A DNA stretch of 64,000 nt from positions 62,001 through 126,000 of the forward strand of contig JAZQCM010000031.1 in NCBI GenBank assembly GCA_045546275.1, written 5' to 3'. Made by a program: the position numbers and the translations under genes. The notes beneath the pieces are model-generated. The model searched no databases. It was not told the DNA's origin and saw only the letters and a program-made list of their open reading frames with translations. Below, piece by piece: positions 1-9,098 of the stretch (position 1 is its first letter; every line of letters begins with the position of its first letter). The stretch comes from RGIG1927 sp045546275. Lineage in GTDB: Bacteria > Bacillota > Clostridia > UMGS1883.

Positions 1-1200
1 GATATTATTATGAAATCATTAGAATATTGTGGTTTTCAAAAATGTTGCGAAAAAGTTAGGCATTATAAATACTGTAGCGATGATTTGTTTAAGTATATTT
101 ATTCTGAACAAGATATGCGTTTACAAATCAACCACATTGTATATGAAAAAACAATAAATGGTATAGACCTCATAGTGGAATTGCATACAAGCTTTGCTGG
201 CGCAAGATACCAATGTGTTAGCTACATTGATGTTTTTAATCGTGCAATTGAAGTTCCTTCAATTGCAAAAGGTGTCTATAAATTAGCACCTCACGATTTA
301 CTCCTGTATCAAATGTGTCATTACTGCAAGCATATAGGAAATTACATATTTTATAATAGTGAGCACTTATGCATAAAGGAACGAGATATTCATGAAATAG
401 CTATGCTAATAAAAAAATACGCCGACAATATAAGTTGGGATTTAATGATTGATCGAGCTATTAAATGGAATATGCTAGGTAATATTAATTTATGTCTCTC
501 TATATTAAATGAATTATATCCCTCATTATTGAAAAAAACACTTTTAGAAGAAGTTGGGCGTAAAACAGCTGCATTTTCAAATCGCAATTCTCACAATGCG
601 GTAATAGACGACATTTCTTTTTTACCTGCAAAGAAAATACTTAATTTAGATATAAAAGACACTATTTACAATGGAAGAATATGTAGCAATGCTCCTTCCT
701 ACCACTTTTCACACAATCTAAGTAATAGTGATTGCATAGAATTAAACCATAAATGCTTCAATGCAATTATCAATGGATTTTGGGATGAAGAAAAACTATT
801 CTTTAACACAACGTTTAATTTCAAGGATGGCTTTAATCCAAATAATTTTGACGCATTAATGTTTACTTTAGGAAGCAATAACTGTATATGTGGATGTCAA
901 AGTTTCATTCTCGAACATGGGAAAAGAAATTGCATTTTAAAAAACGAGTGGAGTGAACCAATCAAAAGTGATTTAATTTACTTTGATATTAATTATACTG
1001 CTGAAGAAGCAAATAAATTAAATTTATGCATAACAATTCACTGGTCTACGCTTAATGTTCATCCCCAGCCTGAATTAATACTACCTTTTAATATGAAAAT
1101 ATTTATAAAAAACAATAGTAAAAAGTTAGAACTTATAAGCCTGACTCCATATAAATATTTTAATTTTTATAATAACTCAAGTATTCAACTGATAAATTAA
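1..1200 (+). CDS. Nucleotidyltransferase-family protein (C-terminal part), 5'-truncated by window edge
   Basis: The reading frame is open to the first base, so the true start lies upstream; the first ATG is at 10. The segments IDLIVELHTSF and KLAPHDLLLYQMCHYCKH resemble the second half of the 'uncharacterised nucleotidyltransferase' family (PF14907 type), in which an LELH segment is followed by a helical LxPxDLLLxLxxHxxKH block and a DLAELI-like stretch. The N-terminal part that would carry the GG/DxD metal site is outside the window, so activity cannot be judged. The last ~150 residues look beta-rich and weakly recall a family 9 carbohydrate-binding module (ITIHWSTLNV followed by FNMKIFI); this is only a guess. 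It is on the opposite strand to everything up to 44 kb and is AT-rich, so it may lie outside the left ICE end or be further cargo. Confidence 0.5.
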   Translation, partial: DIIMKSLEYCGFQKCCEKVRHYKYCSDDLFKYIYSEQDMRLQINHIVYEKTINGIDLIVELHTSFAGARYQCVSYIDVFNRAIEVPSIAKGVYKLAPHDLLLYQMCHYCKHIGNYIFYNSEHLCIKERDIHEIAMLIKKYADNISWDLMIDRAIKWNMLGNINLCLSILNELYPSLLKKTLLEEVGRKTAAFSNRNSHNAVIDDISFLPAKKILNLDIKDTIYNGRICSNAPSYHFSHNLSNSDCIELNHKCFNAIINGFWDEEKLFFNTTFNFKDGFNPNNFDALMFTLGSNNCICGCQSFILEHGKRNCILKNEWSEPIKSDLIYFDINYTAEEANKLNLCITIHWSTLNVHPQPELILPFNMKIFIKNNSKKLELISLTPYKYFNFYNNSSIQLIN

Positions 1201-1572
1201 TCTGTTGGGGATTTCCGATAAGACTATATCATTTTTGTTACCCTTTAAAAATCAAAGTTTTGCATTATTATATTCCATTTCAGCGATTTGGAACACGTTT
1301 TATCTTGAGCTAAAAAAATATGCAATAACTCGTATCTCAACTTTCATACACCGTCAGATATGGAACTTATACAAACAAACCATGCCGCCCCAAATGATGC
1401 CCCGGTTTTCATTTACACAAAAGGACAAGCACTTCGTTTGAAGTGCTTGTCCTTTTGTGTAAATGAATTCTAAAAGTTGATATTATATACCACCTAATAC
1501 ATTTCAACTTGTTTATTTATGAGGATTATAATTTTACCGGTTATGACATATAAATTCCTTGCTATGTTGTAA
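1201..1572. other. Gene-free stretch between convergent genes
   Basis: This 372-base gap separates the plus-strand nucleotidyltransferase gene from the minus-strand HD-domain gene. A 78-codon frame at 1205-1441 has no recognisable content and runs into the palindrome at 1408-1467, so I do not call it a gene. Apart from that palindrome I see no promoter, tRNA or recombinase remnant. It is a possible site of the left ICE end, but no direct repeat of the 44.1-44.27 kb region was found by eye. Confidence 0.4.
1408..1467. terminator. Perfect 28-bp inverted repeat, probable bidirectional terminator
   Basis: Bases 1408-1435 and 1440-1467 are exact reverse complements around a four-base GTTT loop. 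The stem core is acaaaaggacaagcacttc. It lies between converging genes (ends at 1200 and 1573), which fits a shared terminator. There is no clean T-run right after the stem, but AAAAGG/CCTTTT inside the arms would give U-rich 3' ends. A stem this long without a mismatch is unusual for a simple terminator. Confidence 0.6.
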
Positions 1573-3978
1573 TCAATCACGCCTAAATTCTTTCACAACA
1601 TTATAACTTATCCTTGATAAATCCGACAGATAAATAAACACATCAATATCTGAATAGTAATCCAACACATTATTCCCATCCAAGTTAATATCACCTTCCC
1701 GATCTACATATCTTTCCACTGCAGAATAGACCCTATTGCTAGATTCATACTGTTCATAATATTCATCACAATCAAGATTTACAAAACTAGAATCACTTGT
1801 GTCAAAAAGTTTGCCATACTGTTTCAATGCATCCTCAATGAATATATTCAGTTCATAGAAACTCAATTTTCCATTAAGCATTTTATTTGCCTTTTCAAAC
1901 AATTTTTCTTTGAAAAATTTGTATGCAATTTCTTTTGCGCTTTTATCTTTGCCATTATTATCATAGGTCCATTCATCATAAAAATTACTATTCATATATA
2001 TGAAGAATTTAGAAACCAAATACAAAATGAAGTAAAAATTAATATTATCCGAAATTTTATCGCTATCAGCTTCTGATATGGTGTCGAGCCATTTAACCAA
2101 AGCTTCTTTTAGTTTTGGAGAATATACCTTCTCCATTTTATTCCAAATGTCATTTAAATCTTGATTCCATTCGTTCATATCAAATGCTTTGAAAACCTTT
2201 ATTTCTCGTTCATCATCTGGTTTTTGCACAATTAACACATTCCAATTATAATCAGCTATGCACTCCACCAAACTTTCTAAGTTAGATATATTGAGCAGTA
2301 TATTTTTCTTCGTTTCTTCACTTATGTTCATTTTTGCATACGTTTCAAGACGATCTTTAACATTTTGCAAACATTCTGCTTGCACAGCATCATTCCATAC
2401 TGCCGTTTTGTCCAAAATATCTCCTAAAATTTTTGCCTTCAAAACAAAGGGATTTGGTGATACATCAAAACTTATAACAGTTTTATCGTTGCCCAGAAAC
2501 CTTTGGCTAATTAAAAGCTTCTTTATTTTGTTTAACTCCTTTACTCTGTGCTTGGAGTACTTATGAGCAATTGAGCACATTTTAAGGAGCAATGCCAAAT
2601 CATAATCAAATCTGAACATTAATGCATACGATTTGTCTAATAAATTTTCATTTCGACTTACAATAACATCCCTGCAATTTACAACGTCAATTATTTTACG
2701 TCTTTTATAATCATCTTTTCTAAAAACAAGTCTCCCATCGCAATTGCACACATAGTCATATCTGCTCGGAAGTATGTTTCCATATTCTCTTTTTTTCCTT
2801 TTAACAACACTACCGCAATTTCTACAAACCATCATATCCGGAATTTGCTGTATTTCAAAATATGTACGATCCCATTCCTGAATGTCATCGCAAATCCTCA
2901 AAAGATACGCAAGTGGATTAAGCTTATACTTAGGAGCGTAATAATCACTTCCATTCTCACCGAGGATTTCGTATTTTAATGTATGATTATAAATTGCAAC
3001 AGCCGCAACCTCAATTGCAATTTTTTGTTCCTCGCAAACCTGACCGATAACTCCTGTCTCATAAAAAGTTAGAAGAAAACCAACAGCTGAAACTGCCCCA
3101 TGGTTTTTATCAGAGCATATTTCTTTTCTCAGTTCTTCCTTACCGACAACTCTAAACAACAAGCTATTGAACAAAAGTGCATATATATGTTCAAAATTTT
3201 TAGCGTCATCTCCAAGGAACATATACATTGAGGGCATAAATCCCGATATTCTCCGATGAAGTTTTGAAAAATGTTCAACAGGATATCCTATATCGTGAAA
3301 CAACGAGCAGAGTGCAACCGATGCTTTGATTATATAGTTAATAACATATACATCTTTTTTATAATCCTTATGTCTAATAACACTATTTACTCCATCTTCT
3401 CCATTAGACAGTATACGAGCAATACCATTTTTAACATACTGTGAAACCTTATTGTCACCATTTACAAATTGCTCTTTGAAATCATTGTAAATATCTTCGT
3501 TGTTTAAAAGCTCCGTCATTTCAAAAAAGTTCCTTACCTGGTGTATAAAATGATCTCGGTAAAAAGAAATGTCATGATTTTCAAAATCCATCCTTGAATG
3601 CATATCCCATTCAAACTCAAAAAACTTCTCATCAAACAAGCGTTCCAATCCGGGAATGTTTAAAAATTGATTTACAACCTTCTCCTTAATATGTTTGTAA
3701 ATATGCAACATCCTATTTGCTTTTCCTTCATCTCCGTAAACCAATCTAATGTTTTCATAAACACTTCCATAGTCACGCTTTACAACATCAGTTAAATTCC
3801 ATTTACGTTCACATTTTGCGATCTCTGCATAATCGTTATGGTCAATATTAATCTCATATTTTTCACAGATGTAATCATAATTAGCTAAAAATTTTAACAG
3901 TTCTTTTTCATTATAAATAACTGGGAATTGTACTTTTTCCTTTGTTTTTTCTGTTACTTCTTTTGTTACTTCTTCCAT
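1573..3978 (-). CDS. HD-domain phosphohydrolase-like protein with embedded zinc ribbon (cargo 2, third gene)
   Basis: 801 residues; ATG preceded by GAGGAGG. The N-terminal half has the residue order of an HD superfamily metal site: H146 (RDHFIHQ), H228-D229 (SLFHDIGYPVEH), H293 (KNHGAV), H332 (YNHTLK) and D364/D365 (RICDDIQEWD). This suggests a metal-dependent phosphohydrolase or nuclease acting on nucleotides or nucleic acid. Straight after it is a probable zinc ribbon, C385-x2-C388 with C411-x-C413. The last ~380 residues are helical and charged with no family I recognise. No signal peptide or membrane segment is seen, so it is probably cytosolic. It is the last gene of a three-gene operon, 25 bases after the ATPase gene. 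HD-domain dNTP hydrolases are known in anti-phage defence; a role of that kind here is inference from domain and context. Confidence 0.7.
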   Translation of the reverse strand: MEEVTKEVTEKTKEKVQFPVIYNEKELLKFLANYDYICEKYEINIDHNDYAEIAKCERKWNLTDVVKRDYGSVYENIRLVYGDEGKANRMLHIYKHIKEKVVNQFLNIPGLERLFDEKFFEFEWDMHSRMDFENHDISFYRDHFIHQVRNFFEMTELLNNEDIYNDFKEQFVNGDNKVSQYVKNGIARILSNGEDGVNSVIRHKDYKKDVYVINYIIKASVALCSLFHDIGYPVEHFSKLHRRISGFMPSMYMFLGDDAKNFEHIYALLFNSLLFRVVGKEELRKEICSDKNHGAVSAVGFLLTFYETGVIGQVCEEQKIAIEVAAVAIYNHTLKYEILGENGSDYYAPKYKLNPLAYLLRICDDIQEWDRTYFEIQQIPDMMVCRNCGSVVKRKKREYGNILPSRYDYVCNCDGRLVFRKDDYKRRKIIDVVNCRDVIVSRNENLLDKSYALMFRFDYDLALLLKMCSIAHKYSKHRVKELNKIKKLLISQRFLGNDKTVISFDVSPNPFVLKAKILGDILDKTAVWNDAVQAECLQNVKDRLETYAKMNISEETKKNILLNISNLESLVECIADYNWNVLIVQKPDDEREIKVFKAFDMNEWNQDLNDIWNKMEKVYSPKLKEALVKWLDTISEADSDKISDNINFYFILYLVSKFFIYMNSNFYDEWTYDNNGKDKSAKEIAYKFFKEKLFEKANKMLNGKLSFYELNIFIEDALKQYGKLFDTSDSSFVNLDCDEYYEQYESSNRVYSAVERYVDREGDINLDGNNVLDYYSDIDVFIYLSDLSRISYNVVKEFRRD

Positions 3979-4003
3979 CTTCCACCCCTCCTCTAAATGT
4001 TAA

Positions 4004-4942
4004 TCAGGAAATGTCGATTCCCTCATGCAATGCTCCCTTAATAGGAGTAAAGTCGTTAAAATTGTTGTTTCTCCTAAACAAAAAATGGTCATTAAGTTCA
4101 GGGCTATAATCTCTTGATTTGATTAAGACAGTTTTTCGGGAAGTTGATGGTGACATTTTTCCAAGGACATATTTCTCAATATCTTTTTTTAATTCTTCAA
4201 TATCTCTTGAATATCCATTAATACTATTGTTGTTTAACATTAATGTAATCTTGTCAAATGGCACATATCTCATATCACTATTCTCAAGTATTTCTATCAG
4301 CCAATTACTGTTTGCTCTGACATGTGAATCATCTAATGTGGAAACGATTTTTAATTCTACAGAATGAATTTTTTCTTTCATTTCTCTTCTGTAATTTTTG
4401 TTCAAAAAAAGTTCTAAAACACAATTTGTATAATCATCCGAATTAGGGGGCATATCAAAGATAATACTGTCATATTCGCGGTCAATCAACGATTCCACCA
4501 GTTTTTTCATTACTCCCCTAAAATGAGTTGGCGTTACCTCAACTGTATAATTTGAGTCGCTCGCTTTTCTGAATTTTCTCCTATCATTACTATATGGACT
4601 TGACACAATAAAGTCCATAGGAAATTCATCCGCCTCTATTTTCATTAAAACAGTGCTCACGCAATCATTTATTGCACTTAAATCATCAGGTATATCATTC
4701 AAATATTTTTTTGCACGTGGCTCAATGTACGTAATAGACTTCACATCATCTCTAATAAATCCTTCAGCCGCAATCATTGATTCCATTGATGTTCCCAGTA
4801 TATCCATGTCAATTATGCAAACCTTAGGCATGCTGGTCGATTTTTTTCTGCCCTCTTGAATCCGACAAACGGCCTCAATCAAAGCCTCCGTAGTTTTTCC
4901 ACATCCGCCCTTAACAGAATCAACAATTACTATTTTTGTCAC
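4004..4942 (-). CDS. MinD/ParA-type deviant Walker ATPase (cargo 2, second gene)
   Basis: 312 residues, GTG start two bases after the stop of the upstream gene; its SD (GGAGGG) lies inside the end of that gene, so translation is likely coupled. The deviant Walker A motif is KGGCGKTT at residues 11-18, with the signature lysine K11; VCIIDMDILGTS (41-52) is the Walker A' aspartate region and SIIFDMPP is Walker B. Members of this fold dimerise on ATP and position DNA, complexes or membranes. It is not the ICE partition ATPase: a separate parA with a partner parB sits at 42-43 kb, and no ParB or centromere-like repeat is near this gene. It probably works with the two large proteins flanking it as an ATP-driven switch or loader; the partner is unknown. 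Confidence 0.8.
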   Translation of the reverse strand: MTKIVIVDSVKGGCGKTTEALIEAVCRIQEGRKKSTSMPKVCIIDMDILGTSMESMIAAEGFIRDDVKSITYIEPRAKKYLNDIPDDLSAINDCVSTVLMKIEADEFPMDFIVSSPYSNDRRKFRKASDSNYTVEVTPTHFRGVMKKLVESLIDREYDSIIFDMPPNSDDYTNCVLELFLNKNYRREMKEKIHSVELKIVSTLDDSHVRANSNWLIEILENSDMRYVPFDKITLMLNNNSINGYSRDIEELKKDIEKYVLGKMSPSTSRKTVLIKSRDYSPELNDHFLFRRNNNFNDFTPIKGALHEGIDIS

Positions 4943-4944
4943 TT

Positions 4945-7515
4945 TTATCCCTCCATGTTATAGTATAAATTACAATCCGTATATCCACATTGCAAACAAG
5001 CCTCGCGGATGTTTCGGAAGATCAACTCTGGATTTTCTTTATTTTCCAGTATTTGATTTTTTAACAACGCTCTTTGCATATCATCAACTGTAAAGAAATC
5101 AAACAATCTCATCATCTCAATATATAGTTTTTTGTCGCTTTTTCCGTCGATAATATTTTTGTCCAAAATGTCTTTTATTACTTCATCATTTTCATCTCCA
5201 ATGATTTCACATTCAATACTTTTTACTTTCAAGTCCGCCTTTAGCAACCTGTAATAATTTAAGTAATGAATTGCATCTCCGGCTCTTCCCAAAAGCACAT
5301 TTGCCACGTCATCCCGTATTGATTTTTGCAACATACTTTCTCTGACGCCCAAAACAATCTCAAAGATTCCTTTTAATATATCCTTTAATTCTCTTCCATC
5401 TTCACAAAACAATAAGCCTTTTTTTTCAAAGACCTCACTAATTTTTTTTGTTGCACCTGCTCTTATTTTGAACTTTTCCATTTTCTTATCCCAAGAAAGC
5501 TCTATGGCAATGTTGTCTAAAAGATACGGTGCATTTTCCACTTCAAAAACAGTTTCTTTCAACCGTATTGAAATATTTTTCAAAATATTCCAAAATGAAA
5601 AACAAATTGGTTTCATAATCATATCTGGAAAATAATTTGTCATCTCTCCATCATACAGACGCAATTCCCCTGTTGAAGCATAATCAAGATTATCAAACCT
5701 TAAAATATTGAACACCTTACCGTTATATTTTTCCACGTGAGAAAGCTTACTCCTTTTATAGTTAACTCCCTCTCTTGTTTCAATTGTAGATAGATAACAA
5801 TATACAGTTTTTTTCTTGCCACTTGATTTAACACATTTTGATATATGCTCTAACAAATACTCCTTAAGAAATGGTTCAAAAAATCCACTATTTGCCGAAT
5901 ACGGATTTGACATTGCTGCTAAATGTTTCGATATTTCAGTCAAAACTCCCGAAGTCCCAATTTCTCTCTTTATTCCCCATCGATGATTATTTTCCGTATA
6001 AGAATCATTTTTAAACGACATATAGGCACTATTCCATGAACCACCTACTTTAGGATAAAACTCTTCGTAGTACATCAAAGGAGGATCCAAAAAGAATATT
6101 ATGTCATTTTCACCTATTATTTTCTCTATTCTTTTTCTTTGAAATAAATCATTATATCTTTTCTTACATATGTCGACATTCTCGATTTCGGGAGAGAACT
6201 TACGGTGACCATTCAAATAGACACTATATGTTACTTTATTCTCTTTTCCACAAGCAGATTCCACCATTTTTTTCAGTTCTTCAATTTCAGGCGCCTCATT
6301 GTTTACTATTCTTGTATACCCTACAATACATACACTGACTTCATTCTCGCCTGTTTTTTTGAGAAACTCTTTTATCTTTTCATAAAGTCTGATTGCCCTA
6401 ACCATAAAAATACTTGACAAATCACGGCTTTTATAATTTCTCAAGGCATTTCCTTGCCCTTCAAAAGTTGTCAGCACACTCTTTCCGTTAGAATAAATCC
6501 ATCTTCTAAATTCAAGAATACATGATGACACAAAATCACTCTCAAGCATTGCACGAATTCCCTCTGTATAATTATCTGCCTTGTTTATTTCTTCTGCAAA
6601 TACTACACTTCTATCATATATGTGCATTAACGCATCAAGGGCAAACGGAGATTTCAACAAATTTACAGTTCCCTGCTTCTCGCCAGAAATTCCGAAATTC
6701 AAAATCCTTTCAATAATCTTCTGTGCATATTGTGACTGTGTAAAAAGCTTGTAATGTTTTATGCACAATTTAGAGATCTCATAATAATCTTCCAAGTAAC
6801 TCTCTATTGTAGCACGCCTTGGAAATGCGGTGCAAATATCTTCTTGTTTAAATTTATTGTAGAAACAGATTTCATCTGACATTAGGTATTTCTCCGATAT
6901 ATCCCTTTCTAACTTTTCATGCGATGTCATTATTTTTTGAAAATACTCTTCTATCTCTGTTGCTTCTGAATCATCCAAATACAAATTTCCAACAATATCT
7001 GAACATATCTTGCCCCATGTATCTTCTTTGTTATTATCTACATTCTCGCTTGCTTCAATCAAACATTTCCCTTCGTCTATCGCCTGATTACGTCTTCCAC
7101 CCACAAGTTCAAATGCTCTGATTTGCCCGTTTGTCCGAAGTACGACTGCAATATTTTTTTGATTGGACGAAGTCCACTTCTCAATATCACCATAAAAATT
7201 GTATAACACATCCAACAATGTAACAACTAAGTTTTCAACACCACTAAATTTCACTTCACAGCAACATTCGCATTCCTGCTGTTCTTCTCTCAATTTTAGA
7301 TTGTTGCAAACTAGCAATGTGCCCGAATCTTCATTTACCGAATCAAGGAATTTCATCATTGGCACAAGGAGTCCAATCATAGAAAACATCAATCTTCCAA
7401 ACGCTGTATCATCGTCAGAAAAATTCGGTTTCACCTTTTTTATACTTTTGGTGCTTAACAAAATCGTCTCACCACCATAAAAACTAAAATTATCACATAA
7501 TTGGTTGTTAATCAT
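4945..7515 (-). CDS. Large protein of unknown function (cargo 2, first gene)
   Basis: I do not recognise this 856-residue protein. I chose the ATG at 7515 because an in-frame TTG 18 bases upstream overlaps the SD (TTGAGGAGA), which is well spaced from the ATG. Visible features: a cysteine cluster ECECCCE near residue 83; a central part with alternating strands that could be a Rossmann-like alpha/beta domain (VCIVGYTR near 398, NDIIFFLDPP near 472, KTVYCYLSTIE near 570); and a C-terminal CLQCGYTDC. No transmembrane segments or signal peptide. It is first in a tight operon with a MinD/ParA-type ATPase and an HD protein, behind a strong promoter, so the three products probably form one system. 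The central domain could be a sensor or nucleotide-binding module, but this is speculative. Confidence 0.6.
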   Translation of the reverse strand: MINNQLCDNFSFYGGETILLSTKSIKKVKPNFSDDDTAFGRLMFSMIGLLVPMMKFLDSVNEDSGTLLVCNNLKLREEQQECECCCEVKFSGVENLVVTLLDVLYNFYGDIEKWTSSNQKNIAVVLRTNGQIRAFELVGGRRNQAIDEGKCLIEASENVDNNKEDTWGKICSDIVGNLYLDDSEATEIEEYFQKIMTSHEKLERDISEKYLMSDEICFYNKFKQEDICTAFPRRATIESYLEDYYEISKLCIKHYKLFTQSQYAQKIIERILNFGISGEKQGTVNLLKSPFALDALMHIYDRSVVFAEEINKADNYTEGIRAMLESDFVSSCILEFRRWIYSNGKSVLTTFEGQGNALRNYKSRDLSSIFMVRAIRLYEKIKEFLKKTGENEVSVCIVGYTRIVNNEAPEIEELKKMVESACGKENKVTYSVYLNGHRKFSPEIENVDICKKRYNDLFQRKRIEKIIGENDIIFFLDPPLMYYEEFYPKVGGSWNSAYMSFKNDSYTENNHRWGIKREIGTSGVLTEISKHLAAMSNPYSANSGFFEPFLKEYLLEHISKCVKSSGKKKTVYCYLSTIETREGVNYKRSKLSHVEKYNGKVFNILRFDNLDYASTGELRLYDGEMTNYFPDMIMKPICFSFWNILKNISIRLKETVFEVENAPYLLDNIAIELSWDKKMEKFKIRAGATKKISEVFEKKGLLFCEDGRELKDILKGIFEIVLGVRESMLQKSIRDDVANVLLGRAGDAIHYLNYYRLLKADLKVKSIECEIIGDENDEVIKDILDKNIIDGKSDKKLYIEMMRLFDFFTVDDMQRALLKNQILENKENPELIFRNIREACLQCGYTDCNLYYNMEG

Positions 7516-7558
7516 TATTGTCCGTCTCCTCAATACAATATAAAAAATCCCTTCTTAA

Positions 7559-7587
7559 ACTATATCATATGAGTTTACCTTTTTCAA
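7559..7587 (-). promoter_or_regulatory. Sigma-A-type promoter of the cargo 2 operon
   Basis: On the minus strand TTGAAA (7582-7587) and TATAGT (7559-7564) are separated by exactly 17 bases, about 45 bases upstream of the ATG at 7515. It is the only promoter-like pair seen ahead of the three-gene operon, which therefore has its own promoter rather than relying on the ICE transfer operon. Confidence 0.6.
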
Positions 7588-7818
7588 TACTCTATTTACT
7601 TAAATTTCGTACAAAATCAAGCTCAATGTGTTCTTTTACAGTAGTACATAATATGCACACTCTTCTGTTAAGGTTATTTAAACAATGTTTTTATGTATAA
7701 ATTTCCAAGTTGTATTGTGTTAAATTATATTACATCAATCCATTCGTTACCACATATGCCTTGTTTAGTCAGAATAGTCTTTTCTTTATCTGCAAAATAC
7801 TGCAAGTTGCAATTCAAC

Positions 7819-9012
7819 TTAGTTGCACATCTGCTCTTGCAATCTTACAAATGTTGTTATAGCCTGTTCACAAGTATATTCATCTGTGGGATTAAAATTG
7901 CCTTTTTCATCACCGTGCATTATATCGGCACTTTTGGCCCACGCTACTGCACTTTTAGCCCACAATGCTATATACTCGGAATCTTCAAAATTAACATTTT
8001 CAGCATCAATCTCTACCTCAGAAAATTTAGCAACTCTCATCAGCATTACTGCTGCTTCCTGTCTTGTTATTTTCCCCTTGGGATTAAATTTCCCATCTCC
8101 CATTCCGGTCACTATACCTGATTCATAAGCTGATGTTACATAGGGATTTGTCGTATCTAAAAAGGGGGAATTGCTATACATTGGTTTTAACCCGAGGAAA
8201 AGTACCGCTATTTCCACAAATTCTTCTCGTGTTATACTTCTTGTCCAATTTTCTTTTATTTTTTCAGGCACAAAACCATCCGTTATGGCTTTTCTTATAT
8301 CTTCCTTTGCCCATGTGGATGCCCCTGTTGCCGTATCATTCATAACCTGTACACTAATATTGATATAATTATCACTCGTTTTTAACCATATTTCACTATT
8401 TCCTGCTTTTAAAGCAGAAATTGTTAAAATTCCATCCAAATAAGTAGCACCAATTACATCTATATCTTCAACCTCTACGGTTATTGATTTACCACTTGTA
8501 ACCGTCACTTCTCTTTTTTCTTTTGGATACATCATAATTTCCGTTTCAGCAACCATTATTGCTGTCACACGATTTGTGCCATTATTCCTATTTCCAGTAT
8601 TAGCATTGTTATTAGTAGAACTATTTGCATTATCTGTTATTTTATCACTCCAGGCTCTATATTGTTCTGAATTCTCAATAGTAAAAACAACCTCCGTCTT
8701 ACAATCCTCATAGTAAAACACCAAAAGATATTCACCATCATAATCGTTGTATGAACTCATGTCACAATATGTTTTAATCTCATACATATTTCCAGGAAAC
8801 ATTGTAGTAAGCCCACGTTTGGAGCCATCTGGATAATAAGTCTCAAAATAATATATAGGGCAATTGGTGGAAACGGTTAAATCAAAGCTCAACGATATCC
8901 CATCATATTTACTCAGTATAACATCTATGTAATACTCTTCAGCCTTAACCGCTAAAGTTGATCCCATCAATATTACAATAACTAATACTGTACACAAAAA
9001 TTTTCTCATCAT
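7819..9012 (-). CDS. Secreted SLH-domain protein with Ig-like domain
   Basis: 397 residues. A signal peptide (FLCTVLVIVILMGSTLAVKA) leads into a beta-rich region of ~110 residues, an Asn/Thr/Ser-rich linker, a BIG2-like bacterial Ig domain (TAIMVAETEIMMYPKEKREV... VTSGKSITV) and at least two S-layer-homology repeats at the C-terminus (ITREEFVEIAVLFLG; VTGMGDGKFNPKGKITRQEA; MHGDEKGNFNPTDEYT). SLH domains bind pyruvylated secondary cell-wall polymers, so the protein should sit on the cell surface. Two ATGs (9012 and 9009) fit the SD GGTGGAGA; the second has better spacing. It lies between the NlpC/P60 gene of the transfer operon and cargo 2, and with the giant SLH protein at 20-26 kb suggests the ICE modifies the donor surface. 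Confidence 0.75.
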   Translation of the reverse strand: MMRKFLCTVLVIVILMGSTLAVKAEEYYIDVILSKYDGISLSFDLTVSTNCPIYYFETYYPDGSKRGLTTMFPGNMYEIKTYCDMSSYNDYDGEYLLVFYYEDCKTEVVFTIENSEQYRAWSDKITDNANSSTNNNANTGNRNNGTNRVTAIMVAETEIMMYPKEKREVTVTSGKSITVEVEDIDVIGATYLDGILTISALKAGNSEIWLKTSDNYINISVQVMNDTATGASTWAKEDIRKAITDGFVPEKIKENWTRSITREEFVEIAVLFLGLKPMYSNSPFLDTTNPYVTSAYESGIVTGMGDGKFNPKGKITRQEAAVMLMRVAKFSEVEIDAENVNFEDSEYIALWAKSAVAWAKSADIMHGDEKGNFNPTDEYTCEQAITTFVRLQEQMCN

Positions 9013-9098
9013 ATATCTCCACCTGCACTAAATCATGATTATTTGTTGGCATCCCTTCTAAACAAACAATCAAATGGAATGCCAACAAATAGCTTTTT

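Noticed and set aside
1205..1441. 78-codon plus-strand frame after the nucleotidyltransferase gene
   Set aside because: No SD, no recognisable content, and its 3' end is simply the long palindrome.
4004..4942. The cargo ATPase as a second partition ParA
   Set aside because: No ParB, no centromere-like repeats and tight coupling to two unrelated large genes; the true par pair is at 41.3-43.0 kb.
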